From positions 1 through 64,000 of the IMG/VR virus record IMGVR_UViG_3300005264_000830: a stretch of 64,000 bases of DNA; one strand, given 5' to 3'. The position numbers and the translations under genes were made by a program. The DNA is from a virus. The notes below the pieces were generated by a model. That model did no database searches. It was not told the DNA's origin and was given only the letters and a program-made list of their open reading frames with translations. Shown here piece by piece: positions 42,122 through 51,897 of this stretch (within the stretch, counting starts at the first letter, position 1; each line of letters begins with the position of its first letter).

Positions 42122-44926
42122 ATGACACTTGAAAATATTAGAGCTACTAGGTCCAATTTTTGTATAGGTCCTCAGTCAGGTACTTTTTGTACTGTGGATG
42201 ATGAGGTATCTCCGGTGGTTATGCATGTTAAAAACGACACTGGGGTAATAATAAGAACTTACACTTTTTTTCCACACGACATACTACATACAGGCCCTGC
42301 ACCAGCTGTAACTAATTACCAAACACTACCTGATCCTACATCTTATTCTTTTCATAAATTTGTGACAATTCAATATGTAGGACCTTATAATCAAACATCT
42401 TACTTTGATGGTGCCGTGTTTTATACACTAGAAAAAAGGGCTTTAGGTAGTCGTAGATACTATACTTATACAAATGAGAATGACCCAGAAGAGTGGAGAA
42501 ATAGAATAGAATATAATAGCAATATTATTAGAAGATGGATACTCGACGCAGCCAATTTTAGATTAGAATTAGATCAAACATTTGTTAAGAATAGTTCTAT
42601 TGATAACTGGTTTGATGCTAATGCTTTTGTAGTACAACATACACTTACTACATTTGATGATCATACTACAACAGGTACTGAGAGTATTGAAATTACTACA
42701 ACATCTGGACTTAAGAAATATGATACATTATTTTTAGGCCCGTCTTCTGATACCAGTAACCAAGGGGAAGTTGAAGAGGTATATGTACATTCTATTACTG
42801 GAACTACAGTAGAAATTAGAACTTATGGTGGTACACTACCTACTAAATGGGAATATATGGCCGGCGATCCGATAACTATGTATCAAGATTTATTTTTATT
42901 TAGTAATCCACGTCCAGCAATTAATGAGCAGGAAATTGCTTATGGGATTAGTACTTTATCAGGTACACTATATAAGATGGATCAGACTAACTATGCATCT
43001 ATAACAGATATAGATTATTCAGGAATGTATAGTGATATAGTTGCTGCCACTTGGAATAATTATTTTTCTACATTAAGTTTTGTAAAAGGAACTAATTTAG
43101 TACATTTAGATATATCTGATTATGAAATAAGTCGTTCGCAAAATATAAACCTAGAGAATCCGAATAGTCAAACTATAATTCCTATATATGACATCGATAT
43201 AAAAGATGCGTCTGTTTATAAATTACAAGAAAGTATATTACAGCATGACGATGATGGGGTTTATTTTGAAGTGACCTGGGACTCATATAATTATCATGTT
43301 GATACATTTATTCCTTATTCAAGCGTCATTACTTTAAGTGTTTCTGAAAGAGTACTAGTTAGGGAAGGTCAATCATTTATAACTGTGGGGGTAAAAGACC
43401 AGTTTGGTGTCGGGTTATTGGCAAAAGATGTATGGTTTACAGCAGAGGGGGATATATACGGGGAATTAACACCGTCTGATGGATATATGGTAACAGATGC
43501 AGACGGCAACGCTACTGTTCAATATGATGCAGGAAATTTTTACACTGGATTTGAGGATATTAAAGTAAGGGTTGGTGGGGGAAATAATGCTCATGGTAGT
43601 GCATTTTTAACAGCTATTACTATTTTAACACAGTATCATGAGCATCTTCAAGAAGCTAAAGTATTTTTAAAAACGTTAGATAAATTTTCTACTTCATTAA
43701 TAACTAATGATGCTATTAATGCTACAGGGTCTGTTTGTGGTAAAGTAGCATATGTTTTTCCAAACAATGATTTGACTGATAATTCTATGGCCGGCTGGCC
43801 CAATAGGACAAGGTCTTCTTCTCCATTGATACGTCAAGTACTTCAGCCTAATTTAAGTGCCTATGTCTCTGGATCAGATGAGTATGATACTCTAGTATCT
43901 GTAAAGGTATTACAGACCGATTTAATGTTAAATAGAGCTGTCAATAATAGTAATCAAGAGTCAGCATCTATTTACAGTAAAAGTGTTATTCAAAATGAGC
44001 AACAAATAAGCTCTAATTATATAAGTAGGCATCTTTTATTCGGCCATATTGACAACGTAACATTAGATCAGTATATTTTTGTTCAAGATGCAAGGCCAGT
44101 TATGTGGTCATTAAAAAATAATATAAATACGGATTATTGGATCAGACTACGTCCATTTGCAGCATCATTAAATCCAGCTACGTTAATAGTTAAATTAAAA
44201 GAAGAGTCTTATGCGGGAGTACCTGAGTGGGAAGATGTTACTTCATTAGGCACTATTACCATGTTTGATGCTGGTGGTGGCATTTTGGGTATAGACTTTC
44301 TGTATGTCCCAGGTAATATTTTTCATCACAATTCGATTGTATACGTAGATATAGAAGTATATGATTCAGCAACAATACCTAATAAAATAGTATTAACTTA
44401 TTGGTTCAAGATAATTCAAGATTATAAAGCCCCTTATTTGGCGAATCAGATACCTATGGTGGAAGCATGCCATGTACCTATAAATTCTTCGATTACTTTT
44501 GATTTGATAGATGAAGGTGAGGGTGTTGATATAGCTACATTAGAAATATTTGTTAATCAAAGGGCTACTGACTTCTCATATGATGAGTATGAGCCTGGAA
44601 ATTATCATGTAATTTGTAATTTAAATCATCAGTTTCATTTTGGAGAAGAAGTATCAGTTGATGTAATAGTGTCTGATCGATCAGATAGTGACAATAAGTT
44701 ATTAGATGGTTGGGTATTTTATTGTAATGATAGTACTGGACCTTGGATTAATTTAGATAATACAGAGCCAGATTTATGTATAGAGGGAGCAAAAAGAACC
44801 CAACCAGTTTCAGCGCAGGTTTATGGAATTAATGATACGGGAATTGAGTATGACAGTATTAGGTTGGAAGCAGGCGGTAAGTATAGAAATTTAAAAATAA
44901 TTCCAATAGTCTACAGATTAAGTTAA
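42122..44926 (+). CDS. Large adhesin-like tail protein, tandem paralogue 3 with extension
   Basis: A 934-residue protein whose first half repeats the two preceding proteins: ENIRATRSNFCI, DGAVFYTLEK (about 98-107), RRWILDAANF (about 139-148), KLQESI (about 365-370) and an Ig/invasin-like domain with VGVKDQFG (about 420-427). It then carries an extra C-terminal half with a Ser/Asn-rich region (about 540-640) and an Ig-like segment (about 770-860: APYLANQIP...INSSITFDLIDEGEGVDIATLEIFV). That segment resembles the one in the protein at 39103. The extension makes this the likely long arm or tip of the group. No enzymatic motif is seen. Confidence 0.6.
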   Translation: MTLENIRATRSNFCIGPQSGTFCTVDDEVSPVVMHVKNDTGVIIRTYTFFPHDILHTGPAPAVTNYQTLPDPTSYSFHKFVTIQYVGPYNQTSYFDGAVFYTLEKRALGSRRYYTYTNENDPEEWRNRIEYNSNIIRRWILDAANFRLELDQTFVKNSSIDNWFDANAFVVQHTLTTFDDHTTTGTESIEITTTSGLKKYDTLFLGPSSDTSNQGEVEEVYVHSITGTTVEIRTYGGTLPTKWEYMAGDPITMYQDLFLFSNPRPAINEQEIAYGISTLSGTLYKMDQTNYASITDIDYSGMYSDIVAATWNNYFSTLSFVKGTNLVHLDISDYEISRSQNINLENPNSQTIIPIYDIDIKDASVYKLQESILQHDDDGVYFEVTWDSYNYHVDTFIPYSSVITLSVSERVLVREGQSFITVGVKDQFGVGLLAKDVWFTAEGDIYGELTPSDGYMVTDADGNATVQYDAGNFYTGFEDIKVRVGGGNNAHGSAFLTAITILTQYHEHLQEAKVFLKTLDKFSTSLITNDAINATGSVCGKVAYVFPNNDLTDNSMAGWPNRTRSSSPLIRQVLQPNLSAYVSGSDEYDTLVSVKVLQTDLMLNRAVNNSNQESASIYSKSVIQNEQQISSNYISRHLLFGHIDNVTLDQYIFVQDARPVMWSLKNNINTDYWIRLRPFAASLNPATLIVKLKEESYAGVPEWEDVTSLGTITMFDAGGGILGIDFLYVPGNIFHHNSIVYVDIEVYDSATIPNKIVLTYWFKIIQDYKAPYLANQIPMVEACHVPINSSITFDLIDEGEGVDIATLEIFVNQRATDFSYDEYEPGNYHVICNLNHQFHFGEEVSVDVIVSDRSDSDNKLLDGWVFYCNDSTGPWINLDNTEPDLCIEGAKRTQPVSAQVYGINDTGIEYDSIRLEAGGKYRNLKIIPIVYRLS

Positions 44927-44967
44927 TAAAGTAACCTAATTATAAGTAGGAGTTAAGGAGAAAAAAC

Positions 44968-45651
44968 ATGTCAGAACCAAATTTAACATTTTTATATAAT
45001 TATTCAGAAGTGGATAGCCCTTATTCTGGCAGTGGAGGGCCTTCTGGAACTTGGAAAGAAATATATTTAGCAACAGGGTCTGGGATTAGTCCAGATAAAA
45101 AAATATATACTGGTGGAGGTATTCATCAATCATTACCTGTACCTATAGCTACATATGGTAGTAGAGAAGCTACTATTAGGCCCGTTACGGGGCAATATCC
45201 AGTACCACAGATTTATATAGAATCAGAATTAAATAATGTAATGTATCATGTCCCACTTGCTAGTGGACAGCCTAATACCAATAGATATGTATTTGGGGTG
45301 TATATTGATGGATTAATAACGAGCGACCTATATTTAGAAATGTGGGACGATTTAACTTTTTCTTCACACTCATTACCTACTTTATCTGGGTCAGAAGAGT
45401 ATCCTTACTCTGTATTTAATGCTATTAGAACTACTAATACAGCACCCTTAACTGGGTGGAATGGTTCAACTGCGTCTGGTATTGCTAATGGAGGGGTTTG
45501 TTTAGCGGGCTATACAAACAGGTTAAGATTAAAGGGTGTAGATAATATACAAAATGAAGCTGTATATTACAGCATGTACGCAACTATTCCATGGGATTTA
45601 GTATTTACCCATGACCAACCGGTAGAAACATATAGGTATTTATATATATAG
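44968..45651 (+). CDS. Tail/fibre-associated protein of unknown function
   Basis: A 227-residue protein with an AAGGAGA site. Gly/Ser/Tyr-rich and beta-rich, with an N-terminal low-complexity segment (YSGSGGPSGTWKE, about 19-31) and strands such as RYVFGVYIDGLIT and YYSMYATIPWDLVF. Composition matches neighbouring structural proteins. It may bind to the adhesin group upstream or to the fibre proteins downstream. No family recognised. Confidence 0.5.
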   Translation: MSEPNLTFLYNYSEVDSPYSGSGGPSGTWKEIYLATGSGISPDKKIYTGGGIHQSLPVPIATYGSREATIRPVTGQYPVPQIYIESELNNVMYHVPLASGQPNTNRYVFGVYIDGLITSDLYLEMWDDLTFSSHSLPTLSGSEEYPYSVFNAIRTTNTAPLTGWNGSTASGIANGGVCLAGYTNRLRLKGVDNIQNEAVYYSMYATIPWDLVFTHDQPVETYRYLYI

Positions 45652-45662
45652 AAAGGATTAAT

Positions 45663-46115
45663 ATGGACAAAAGAATAAAACCAATAAGTAATTTAGACGC
45701 TGTAGATGGCACAATCTATGGTAAGTATAATAAAGTGCACATGGTAAATCCATATAAATCGTACTTTATTGTTCACTACAGTGATGGTACTTTACAGAAA
45801 GGGAACAACTTATTTGATACTGGTTGGTCTGGTGTTAGACAAGGAGTTAGCTTATTACAATATAAACTTTCAACTGGTCATCTAATTACAATACCCAAAT
45901 CTAAAGGATATTTACCAACTATTGAAGTAAGTGAGTCTATTGAGGGGTTTAAATTATTTCATGCTATACATGTAAATTGTATGGGTTTTGATAAGTTAAT
46001 TAAATATAAAATAATATTAAAAGAAGATAATATAAATAGATATAAAATAGGAGATATAATAATTTCAGAAACTGCTAAGAGGATAGAATCTTCACAATGG
46101 AAAATGGCAGCTTAA
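45663..46115 (+). CDS. Protein of unknown function
   Basis: Predicted 150-residue protein with an AAAGGA site. Basic and beta-prone, with SYFIVHYSDGTLQKG (about 33-47) as a strand-turn-strand, then an aliphatic C-terminal half (IKYKIILKEDNINRYKIGDIIISE). The KIGDIIISE end could be a small barrel or a strand pair. No Cys cluster or catalytic motif. It sits between two fibre-like genes in the same operon. Confidence 0.55.
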   Translation: MDKRIKPISNLDAVDGTIYGKYNKVHMVNPYKSYFIVHYSDGTLQKGNNLFDTGWSGVRQGVSLLQYKLSTGHLITIPKSKGYLPTIEVSESIEGFKLFHAIHVNCMGFDKLIKYKIILKEDNINRYKIGDIIISETAKRIESSQWKMAA

Positions 46116-46128
46116 AAGGAGTGAATCG

Positions 46129-47793
46129 ATGGCGGTAACAATAACAAAAAAATTTTGGGAAGGTTCTGAGTATAAAAGTCTTGCAAAAATTGTCTTCACG
46201 AGTCCTAATTTTACAAGTCCAGCAGTAGCTGGAACAAGATCTCATATGCCCCCAGGTGGAATATACATGGGAACATGGTTTGAAGCCGTTGATTGGATGT
46301 ACAGACAAAAACAAAATCAAAACTACACAGAGCTTCCTACAGAAATGGAAAGTTTTTTTGGTAAATTAACTTTAAGTGGCACTTTTGATTTAGATAACGA
46401 CACCTCCGCTTTATTTACTCATGAATATGGAGAAGATTATGATGTAGTAGGGACAGGAATTTATCCTAATATACTATATAAGGATAAAGATAATTACGCC
46501 GTGATAGCTACATGTATTTCTGGAACAATTAGTGGTACATCTCCAATATATACTTCAGCTGTTACTTTTAGTAATGTAGAGGGTACTGGGGTTTTAAATG
46601 GATGGATTGGTTGTACTACTAGTGGTGTGTTAAACACGTTAATAAGCGGAAATGCTAACCCAGTTGGGACTACTACTGTAGTGGATGTTAGTGAGATTAT
46701 AACAACACAAGCTAATAATGAAAATAATACTATTCTCACAGGCACTATTGGAGGAGGTATTACTGGAATTTTAAGTAGTATTGGAACAGAAACTGTCAGT
46801 GGGACACTAACTAGTAACATTTCGGGTAGAGCCTTTAAGAATGTTCCCGGCAAGATAGATGAAATATATAGTAATATTTCTGATAGTGTTTCAGTTATAA
46901 TGACAGGGCATGATTATGGTACTGCAAGTGGGGTCATGCTCACTACTTTTTCTGGTTTTGTAGGGGAAGCTGGTGAAACTCTAGATGTATTTGTGAGTGA
47001 CGAAGTTACAGCGCAAACAGACGATTCTAGAAATGTGACTGTGACTGGTACTGTTGATGGGGTTGTGTCTTGTACTATAAATAGTTCCGGCGGCAACTTT
47101 GTTAATGGTACTCTTACAGGGGTAGTTTCTGGAGAGCTAATTGGAGATGACGATGGGGATCTTGTTAGAAGTACCGTTTCTGGCACCCCTTCAATTTATT
47201 TTTTTGGCACAAAAAATACTATAATAGTTGATACTGATGATACTTGTCAAGTATCAGGACCAGCTACAGGGGTCATACGTGGTACATTAGATAGTAGTTT
47301 TAGTGGTAACTATGTAGAACCGTCAGTGGTAATGAATCATCAATATTCAAATACAGTTGTGGATGCTAGTACATCTAGTCCGAGACCTAGACGGCATCAT
47401 GGTAGTAATTCTATTATTTTTACCGTAACTTTTGGAGAGGCTTATAATTGTAGACTAACTGCCTGGGATGACGACACACACTCTACTACTACAAATAAAG
47501 TAATAGATGAAGAACATTATAGGGTTGACGCTGTAGCTTATAGATCTAATATAATTGACACCGCCCATACACCTATTTTTAGGACAACTAATAATTTAAT
47601 ATATCCTCAAGTATATGATATAGCATTGAAGGGAAACGAAAGATATTATGGAGATTTTGATTTGGTATTTGCTATCGAGACTGATAATTATGGAGAATAT
47701 TTGGCTTTCATCCCACGATTAATTAATATGGATAGTTCTTTTGTAGCAGGAAGTTACGATTTTGTAACTACATTACATTACCAATATACTTAA
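46129..47793 (+). CDS. Structural protein with Gly/Thr/Ser repeat insert
   Basis: A 554-residue protein with an AAAGGAG site. The ends (about 1-118 and 435-554) look like one compact domain, with FWEGSEYKSLAKIVFTSP at the start and DFDLVFAIETDNYGEYLAF near the end. Between them is a long repetitive stretch built of 'G-T-[LVI]-x-G-x-[VI]-S-G' units (about 125-420), for example ILTGTIGGGITG, GTLTSNISG, VTGTVDGVVS and GTLTGVVSG. Such repeats fit a beta-solenoid or extended surface loop. The insert may project from the virion and vary between strains. No catalytic residues are evident. Confidence 0.55.
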   Translation: MAVTITKKFWEGSEYKSLAKIVFTSPNFTSPAVAGTRSHMPPGGIYMGTWFEAVDWMYRQKQNQNYTELPTEMESFFGKLTLSGTFDLDNDTSALFTHEYGEDYDVVGTGIYPNILYKDKDNYAVIATCISGTISGTSPIYTSAVTFSNVEGTGVLNGWIGCTTSGVLNTLISGNANPVGTTTVVDVSEIITTQANNENNTILTGTIGGGITGILSSIGTETVSGTLTSNISGRAFKNVPGKIDEIYSNISDSVSVIMTGHDYGTASGVMLTTFSGFVGEAGETLDVFVSDEVTAQTDDSRNVTVTGTVDGVVSCTINSSGGNFVNGTLTGVVSGELIGDDDGDLVRSTVSGTPSIYFFGTKNTIIVDTDDTCQVSGPATGVIRGTLDSSFSGNYVEPSVVMNHQYSNTVVDASTSSPRPRRHHGSNSIIFTVTFGEAYNCRLTAWDDDTHSTTTNKVIDEEHYRVDAVAYRSNIIDTAHTPIFRTTNNLIYPQVYDIALKGNERYYGDFDLVFAIETDNYGEYLAFIPRLINMDSSFVAGSYDFVTTLHYQYT

Positions 47794-47803
47794 GGGTTAG
47801 TAG

Positions 47804-49783
47804 ATGACACTACAATCACATGAATTACCAACAGTAGTAATTATTAATGATTTAGATGCTTTTGACAAAGATATTTCTACAGGTGCAATATATAATACAA
47901 TTACTAGTAGTGGAGTACAATTATTTACTGATTTGGCTATTTATAATATAGATTACTATGATTTAATTGACTCATTGTTAGAAATAGAAGTATTGGATTT
48001 AGATGATATTATTTTAGATATGATACATGAATTACGTATTAGTTTACTAAACCAATTAGATATTGATACAGCAGTAACGATGTTATTGGCTTTGAAAAAC
48101 GGAACCGCTACTGATGTAGAGATAGAACTATTTTTTAGTTTATACTTACAGCAAGCAGTAAATGATTCAAAAGTAACATTTAGGATCAATATAGGAACCA
48201 TTCCAACAGAGTATGATACGGATGTAGAGATGTATATCTCTGGAATAAAATACTATAATTGTAGTTCTGATATATATTGTAGTACCGCTACTATATCATC
48301 AGGCATTATTACTGATATAGTACAAGATTTTGGTAGGATAGGTTATTTAGATACTGATTTATATAGTAGTGGGCTATTAACTACTAATTTAAGTACATAT
48401 ATTTGTAATTCAGCTTTAGATACTAAAACAGCTCATACTGAATTAACTACTACTTCAGGTAGACTGGTTATAATGGATACAGATATATTTTCTACAGCAT
48501 TAGGTTTGGCTGGCACTACCAGAGTAGATTTGAAAACAAGAAGTATTTTTACTAGTAATTTTTTTATTGAACGTGATAGATTTACTACAGCATCTTCAAT
48601 AGCTTGGGTCGATATTATTGATTATTTATACCCTATAAATACAGAGAATACGTATTTATATGTTGAAGGCGCTGAGGCTAGTGGAATTTATTTTACAGAT
48701 ATAGTTAATGGCAAACGATTACATTATGATCCATTAGATGATTTTTATAACGTAGGGGTGATAACATATAGTTTACATGCTGAGAATAGTATTGGAGAAG
48801 TAGAAGAAAAAGATTTTTATTTATTATATGGGTATGATTTACAGTTAGATGAGGTTATAGATTGGGGTCCTCATAAGAGAGTAATAGTAAGAGTAGAAGC
48901 CAGCAATCTAGTTTTTTGTCCAAATATGGAGTCTATAGCTTATGACTTTATAACTGTGGATTTAAAATCATTTAATTTAAATTGCACTATTTATCCGGTA
49001 GGATTTGTTGATTTACCTGTATCTATATTTCCACAAAGTGCTGCATTTTTCTATGGAAAGACCTATACTGTTAAGTTACAAAATGTAAAGGATTTTGCAG
49101 GGAATATAATGGAAGATATAGAGTATACATTTACTATCGAAGATCCTTTGGTGAAGGATATTATTCCAGAAAAAGAAATTGATATTTATGAACAGACATC
49201 TGTTTTTGATGGTACCTTTCCAGATACTATTTGGAGAGACTACCATAATGGGTTTACTAAAACTATATCTTCAATGTTTCATAATGATGGATTATATCTT
49301 AATTTTTCAGAAGAAGATGCTGGAAGTGTAGTTTTTTTTACGGATTATACTTATGGAAATTGTGAGTGCGCTGTTAAATTTAGTTGTAATAATAATACTT
49401 TATTAGACAGGTTATATATAAAGTTGAAGATACATCTTGAAAATATAGGTACTTTTGATATTAGAAGGCACATGTATAGTTACAGACAGCAATGGGTTTG
49501 TTATAATGGGAAAACGTACACAAATTACGGGTCTGTGTATACTACTGATATAACAGGACTAAAAATTGTGAAATATAATAGCGTAATAACACTTTATTAT
49601 ATGCTTAATTCTGAATGGATAGAGACTGAAACATTTATTATTGAATTATCAGATGATACGTTTGAGTCATTAGATATAAAAACATATTTTGAGTTTAATG
49701 TAGAAAAATCTAAAGCATATCCAGCAATTAATGTGCTCTTAGAGAGTATTAGTCTTAAAAGTAATAAAGAATTTTTTAAATAA
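47804..49783 (+). CDS. Fibre-like protein with C-terminal concanavalin/LamG-like domain
   Basis: A 659-residue protein with a weak site before ATG 47804. The first part (about 1-110) is Asp/Ile/Leu-rich and helical. Residues about 165-260 show coiled or triple-stranded fibre-like periodicity (DTDLYSSGLLTTNLST, DTDIFSTALGL). Ig-like strands follow (about 330-450, ending near FTIEDP). The C-terminal domain (about 470-655) starts DGTFPDTIWRDYHNGF and has the alternating strands of a concanavalin-like sandwich, a fold often used for glycan binding. A similar segment occurs in the last ORF near 61620-62150. A receptor-binding fibre or side-fibre role is reasonable. Confidence 0.5.
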   Translation: MTLQSHELPTVVIINDLDAFDKDISTGAIYNTITSSGVQLFTDLAIYNIDYYDLIDSLLEIEVLDLDDIILDMIHELRISLLNQLDIDTAVTMLLALKNGTATDVEIELFFSLYLQQAVNDSKVTFRINIGTIPTEYDTDVEMYISGIKYYNCSSDIYCSTATISSGIITDIVQDFGRIGYLDTDLYSSGLLTTNLSTYICNSALDTKTAHTELTTTSGRLVIMDTDIFSTALGLAGTTRVDLKTRSIFTSNFFIERDRFTTASSIAWVDIIDYLYPINTENTYLYVEGAEASGIYFTDIVNGKRLHYDPLDDFYNVGVITYSLHAENSIGEVEEKDFYLLYGYDLQLDEVIDWGPHKRVIVRVEASNLVFCPNMESIAYDFITVDLKSFNLNCTIYPVGFVDLPVSIFPQSAAFFYGKTYTVKLQNVKDFAGNIMEDIEYTFTIEDPLVKDIIPEKEIDIYEQTSVFDGTFPDTIWRDYHNGFTKTISSMFHNDGLYLNFSEEDAGSVVFFTDYTYGNCECAVKFSCNNNTLLDRLYIKLKIHLENIGTFDIRRHMYSYRQQWVCYNGKTYTNYGSVYTTDITGLKIVKYNSVITLYYMLNSEWIETETFIIELSDDTFESLDIKTYFEFNVEKSKAYPAINVLLESISLKSNKEFFK

Positions 49784-49808
49784 ACATAGTAATTAAGGAG
49801 GAGTAATA

Positions 49809-51386
49809 ATGGTGGCAATAACAAGATGGGTAAATTATCCAGTTGATGCAGAAGGAGAAGCGACAGATGGAAACGGTAGTGGCTGCAAAGGGGCTGGTGC
49901 TTACGCTAGAGCTACAGCTAGTGTTGGTGATACTTTTACAATAGGTTCAACTACTAATAGACTTTATTTAACAATTGATGGGGATAGTGGTCCTTACATT
50001 ACGATGTATTCAGGTACTAATCTTGACCCTAGATTTTTAGCTAAAGATATAACAGAAAAAATGCATGATTTAGGAAAAAATAATGATAGATGGGACGCTG
50101 CTAGGTGTATATGGACTAATGATGGTAGTCAAGGTAACCATTTTAGGATTTATTCTGGCACTTTAGGATCTTCTGCCAGTGTTACTGTAGATGGTGGAGG
50201 GACTAATAATGGTCGGTCTATTTTAGGTTTTGGTACTCAAACAAATCAGGGCGGAGTAGCCTCTACAAATGGGTTTAGTGGAGATATATCTGTTTCAGGA
50301 ACTTATTATGGTTTTGTAGATGAAAAATATAAAATCGTAATCACAAACGATTCTTACGGAGAAGCTACAGTAGCTCCTAGAGGAATAGGTACTCCTATAA
50401 AAGATGGGTCTAATAGTTATGATGGTATTTTTATAACTGGAGGTACATTCAATGGGGTATCAGATATTACATATGTTATATCTGTTGATGTAACAAATGG
50501 AACAACAATGGGAGGAGGTACTGGTAATGTGCCTAGAATTACTTGGACATCTACTGGAGGGGATTCTTCTACTACAGAAACTGAACTTCTTTTTCCAAAG
50601 TATTGGCAAAAAATAGGTGACTACGGGCTCATGGTAAAATTTTCTGATGCTGTATTTAACCAAGCAAGCCCTGCTTGGACAATTGTATGTAAAAAACCAG
50701 ACTATGTAGGAGGAACAAATGCTACAGGTCCTGTAGGGACTGCAGAGTATGTATGGTCGTCCGAAAGAGGGGAAATGAGCACTGCCCCTGTTGTAACTTC
50801 GTCAGGCACATTTACTCAATTAGGTTCCAGAGGACTATCCATTAGATTCAACCCTTCAGGATCTCCCGACAATTTTGCGGCTGGCGATGAATTTTTTGTT
50901 ATATGTAAAGCCCCAAAACCTGCCAGCTATAATATTACAAGTTTAAATTATGGTAATGTTACTGTCAGTACTGAATCAGATGTTAAGTGTGTTACGTTTG
51001 AAGTAGAGAGTGGCGCGGTCGAAGTTTCCACTATTAAATTTGGTTTACAAAATCATGGTACATTTAATCACCATGAGGCAGGTAACAATGATACTAAATT
51101 TAGATTTGGAACTGTTGGGCCAGAAAATAATGCAGGTATTAATCCAAATAATGGTATAGAATGGTGGCCTAATGTAACGGCAGGAGATATTGATTCAAAT
51201 ACTCCTCCGTCCTACTTGTATAACACTAACGAAAATTTGGCAGTAGTAGGTACTGCTGATGCTAGTGAAGCTATAGGTAATATCGATTTAATGAGCGATC
51301 CTATGTGGGTCAATATACGACTTGGAACAAGTGAGGTTGGAGCTAATAGTACGATTAATATGCGATTATATTTTGATTATAGTTGA
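49809..51386 (+). CDS. Tail/fibre structural protein with hook-like domain
   Basis: A 525-residue protein behind a very strong AAGGAGGAG site, suggesting abundant expression. Residues about 35-150 hold a hook/sheath-like unit: NRLYLTIDGDSG, a helix around KDITEKMHDLG, HFRIYSGTLG, SASVTVDGGG and SILGFGTQ. The middle (about 170-380) has two similar units (KYKIVITNDSYGEAT; TWTIVCKKP; ELLFPKYWQKIGDYGLMVKF and SRGLSIRFNPSG), which suggests internal duplication. The C-terminus is Asn/Gly-rich and beta-like. Its stop codon lies within a promoter-like element. No enzyme motif. Confidence 0.5.
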   Translation: MVAITRWVNYPVDAEGEATDGNGSGCKGAGAYARATASVGDTFTIGSTTNRLYLTIDGDSGPYITMYSGTNLDPRFLAKDITEKMHDLGKNNDRWDAARCIWTNDGSQGNHFRIYSGTLGSSASVTVDGGGTNNGRSILGFGTQTNQGGVASTNGFSGDISVSGTYYGFVDEKYKIVITNDSYGEATVAPRGIGTPIKDGSNSYDGIFITGGTFNGVSDITYVISVDVTNGTTMGGGTGNVPRITWTSTGGDSSTTETELLFPKYWQKIGDYGLMVKFSDAVFNQASPAWTIVCKKPDYVGGTNATGPVGTAEYVWSSERGEMSTAPVVTSSGTFTQLGSRGLSIRFNPSGSPDNFAAGDEFFVICKAPKPASYNITSLNYGNVTVSTESDVKCVTFEVESGAVEVSTIKFGLQNHGTFNHHEAGNNDTKFRFGTVGPENNAGINPNNGIEWWPNVTAGDIDSNTPPSYLYNTNENLAVVGTADASEAIGNIDLMSDPMWVNIRLGTSEVGANSTINMRLYFDYS

Positions 51387-51411
51387 CAATTAGTATTTTA
51401 ATTACTATATT
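51383..51411 (+). promoter_or_regulatory. Sigma-70/sigma-A-type promoter candidate
   Basis: TTGACA (51383-51388) and TATATT (51406-51411) are separated by exactly 17 bases. That is a perfect -35 and a 5/6 -10 with ideal spacing. It overlaps the stop of the preceding gene and lies about 36 bases upstream of ATG 51448. The whole region is AT-rich, which raises the chance of a random -10, but the -35 is not AT-only. It could give the small zinc-ribbon genes and the large downstream genes their own transcript. Confidence 0.5.
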
Positions 51412-51447
51412 ATATTAGATATAGTTTATTTATTATAGGAGAATTAT

Positions 51448-51663
51448 ATGAAATCAAAAATTTATTTAGAAGAGTTAGTAGATAATAAGGATAGAAAATT
51501 TGGCTCAACTTTAGAGTACTACCCTGTTAGAATTGAAAGTAATGATGGGCATATAGTAAATGCTTTATTTACAAATAGTCAATTAGATAAAGCAATTTTT
51601 CGAGCTAATAAAAATCCAGAGGATGTCCCAGAATTAACTATTTGGGAAAGTATCTTTGGTTAG
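51448..51663 (+). CDS. Small protein of unknown function
   Basis: Predicted 71-residue protein with a TAGGAGA site, the first gene after the promoter-like element. Mixed charged and beta-prone, with strands around IYLEELV and YYPVRIESNDG. No metal-binding cluster and no recognised family. It is probably co-transcribed with the zinc-ribbon genes that follow. Confidence 0.6.
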   Translation: MKSKIYLEELVDNKDRKFGSTLEYYPVRIESNDGHIVNALFTNSQLDKAIFRANKNPEDVPELTIWESIFG

Positions 51664-51678
51664 AAAGGGGGCTAGATA

Positions 51679-51879
51679 ATGCCAGTATATGAATTTAATT
51701 GTGAGTGTGGTCAGGAAAATGAGGCTTTAGTTCCAATGGGAACTAAAACAATTAGATGTAAAAAATGCGGAAAAGATATGAAAAAAATAATTTCACAAAG
51801 TACTTTTCATCTAAAAGGGAAAGGTTGGTATGCGACCGATTATGGCGATAAGTCGGAAAAAGTAAAACAAAAAAATTAA
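51679..51879 (+). CDS. FmdB-family zinc ribbon protein
   Basis: Predicted 66-residue protein. It begins MPVYEFNCECG and has a second CKKCGK, giving a C-x-C(G) plus CxxC zinc ribbon (Cys 8, 10, 27, 30). Then come IISQSTFHLKGKGWYATDY and a Lys-rich tail. The 'S-x-F-x-LKG-x-GWY-x-TDY' end is the hallmark of FmdB-like regulators. In phages such proteins are usually of unknown role. A transcription-regulatory or assembly function is possible. A GGGGG site precedes the ATG. The family call is firm, the role is not. Confidence 0.85.
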   Translation: MPVYEFNCECGQENEALVPMGTKTIRCKKCGKDMKKIISQSTFHLKGKGWYATDYGDKSEKVKQKN

Positions 51880-51897
51880 GGTCTAAAGGAGGATAGT

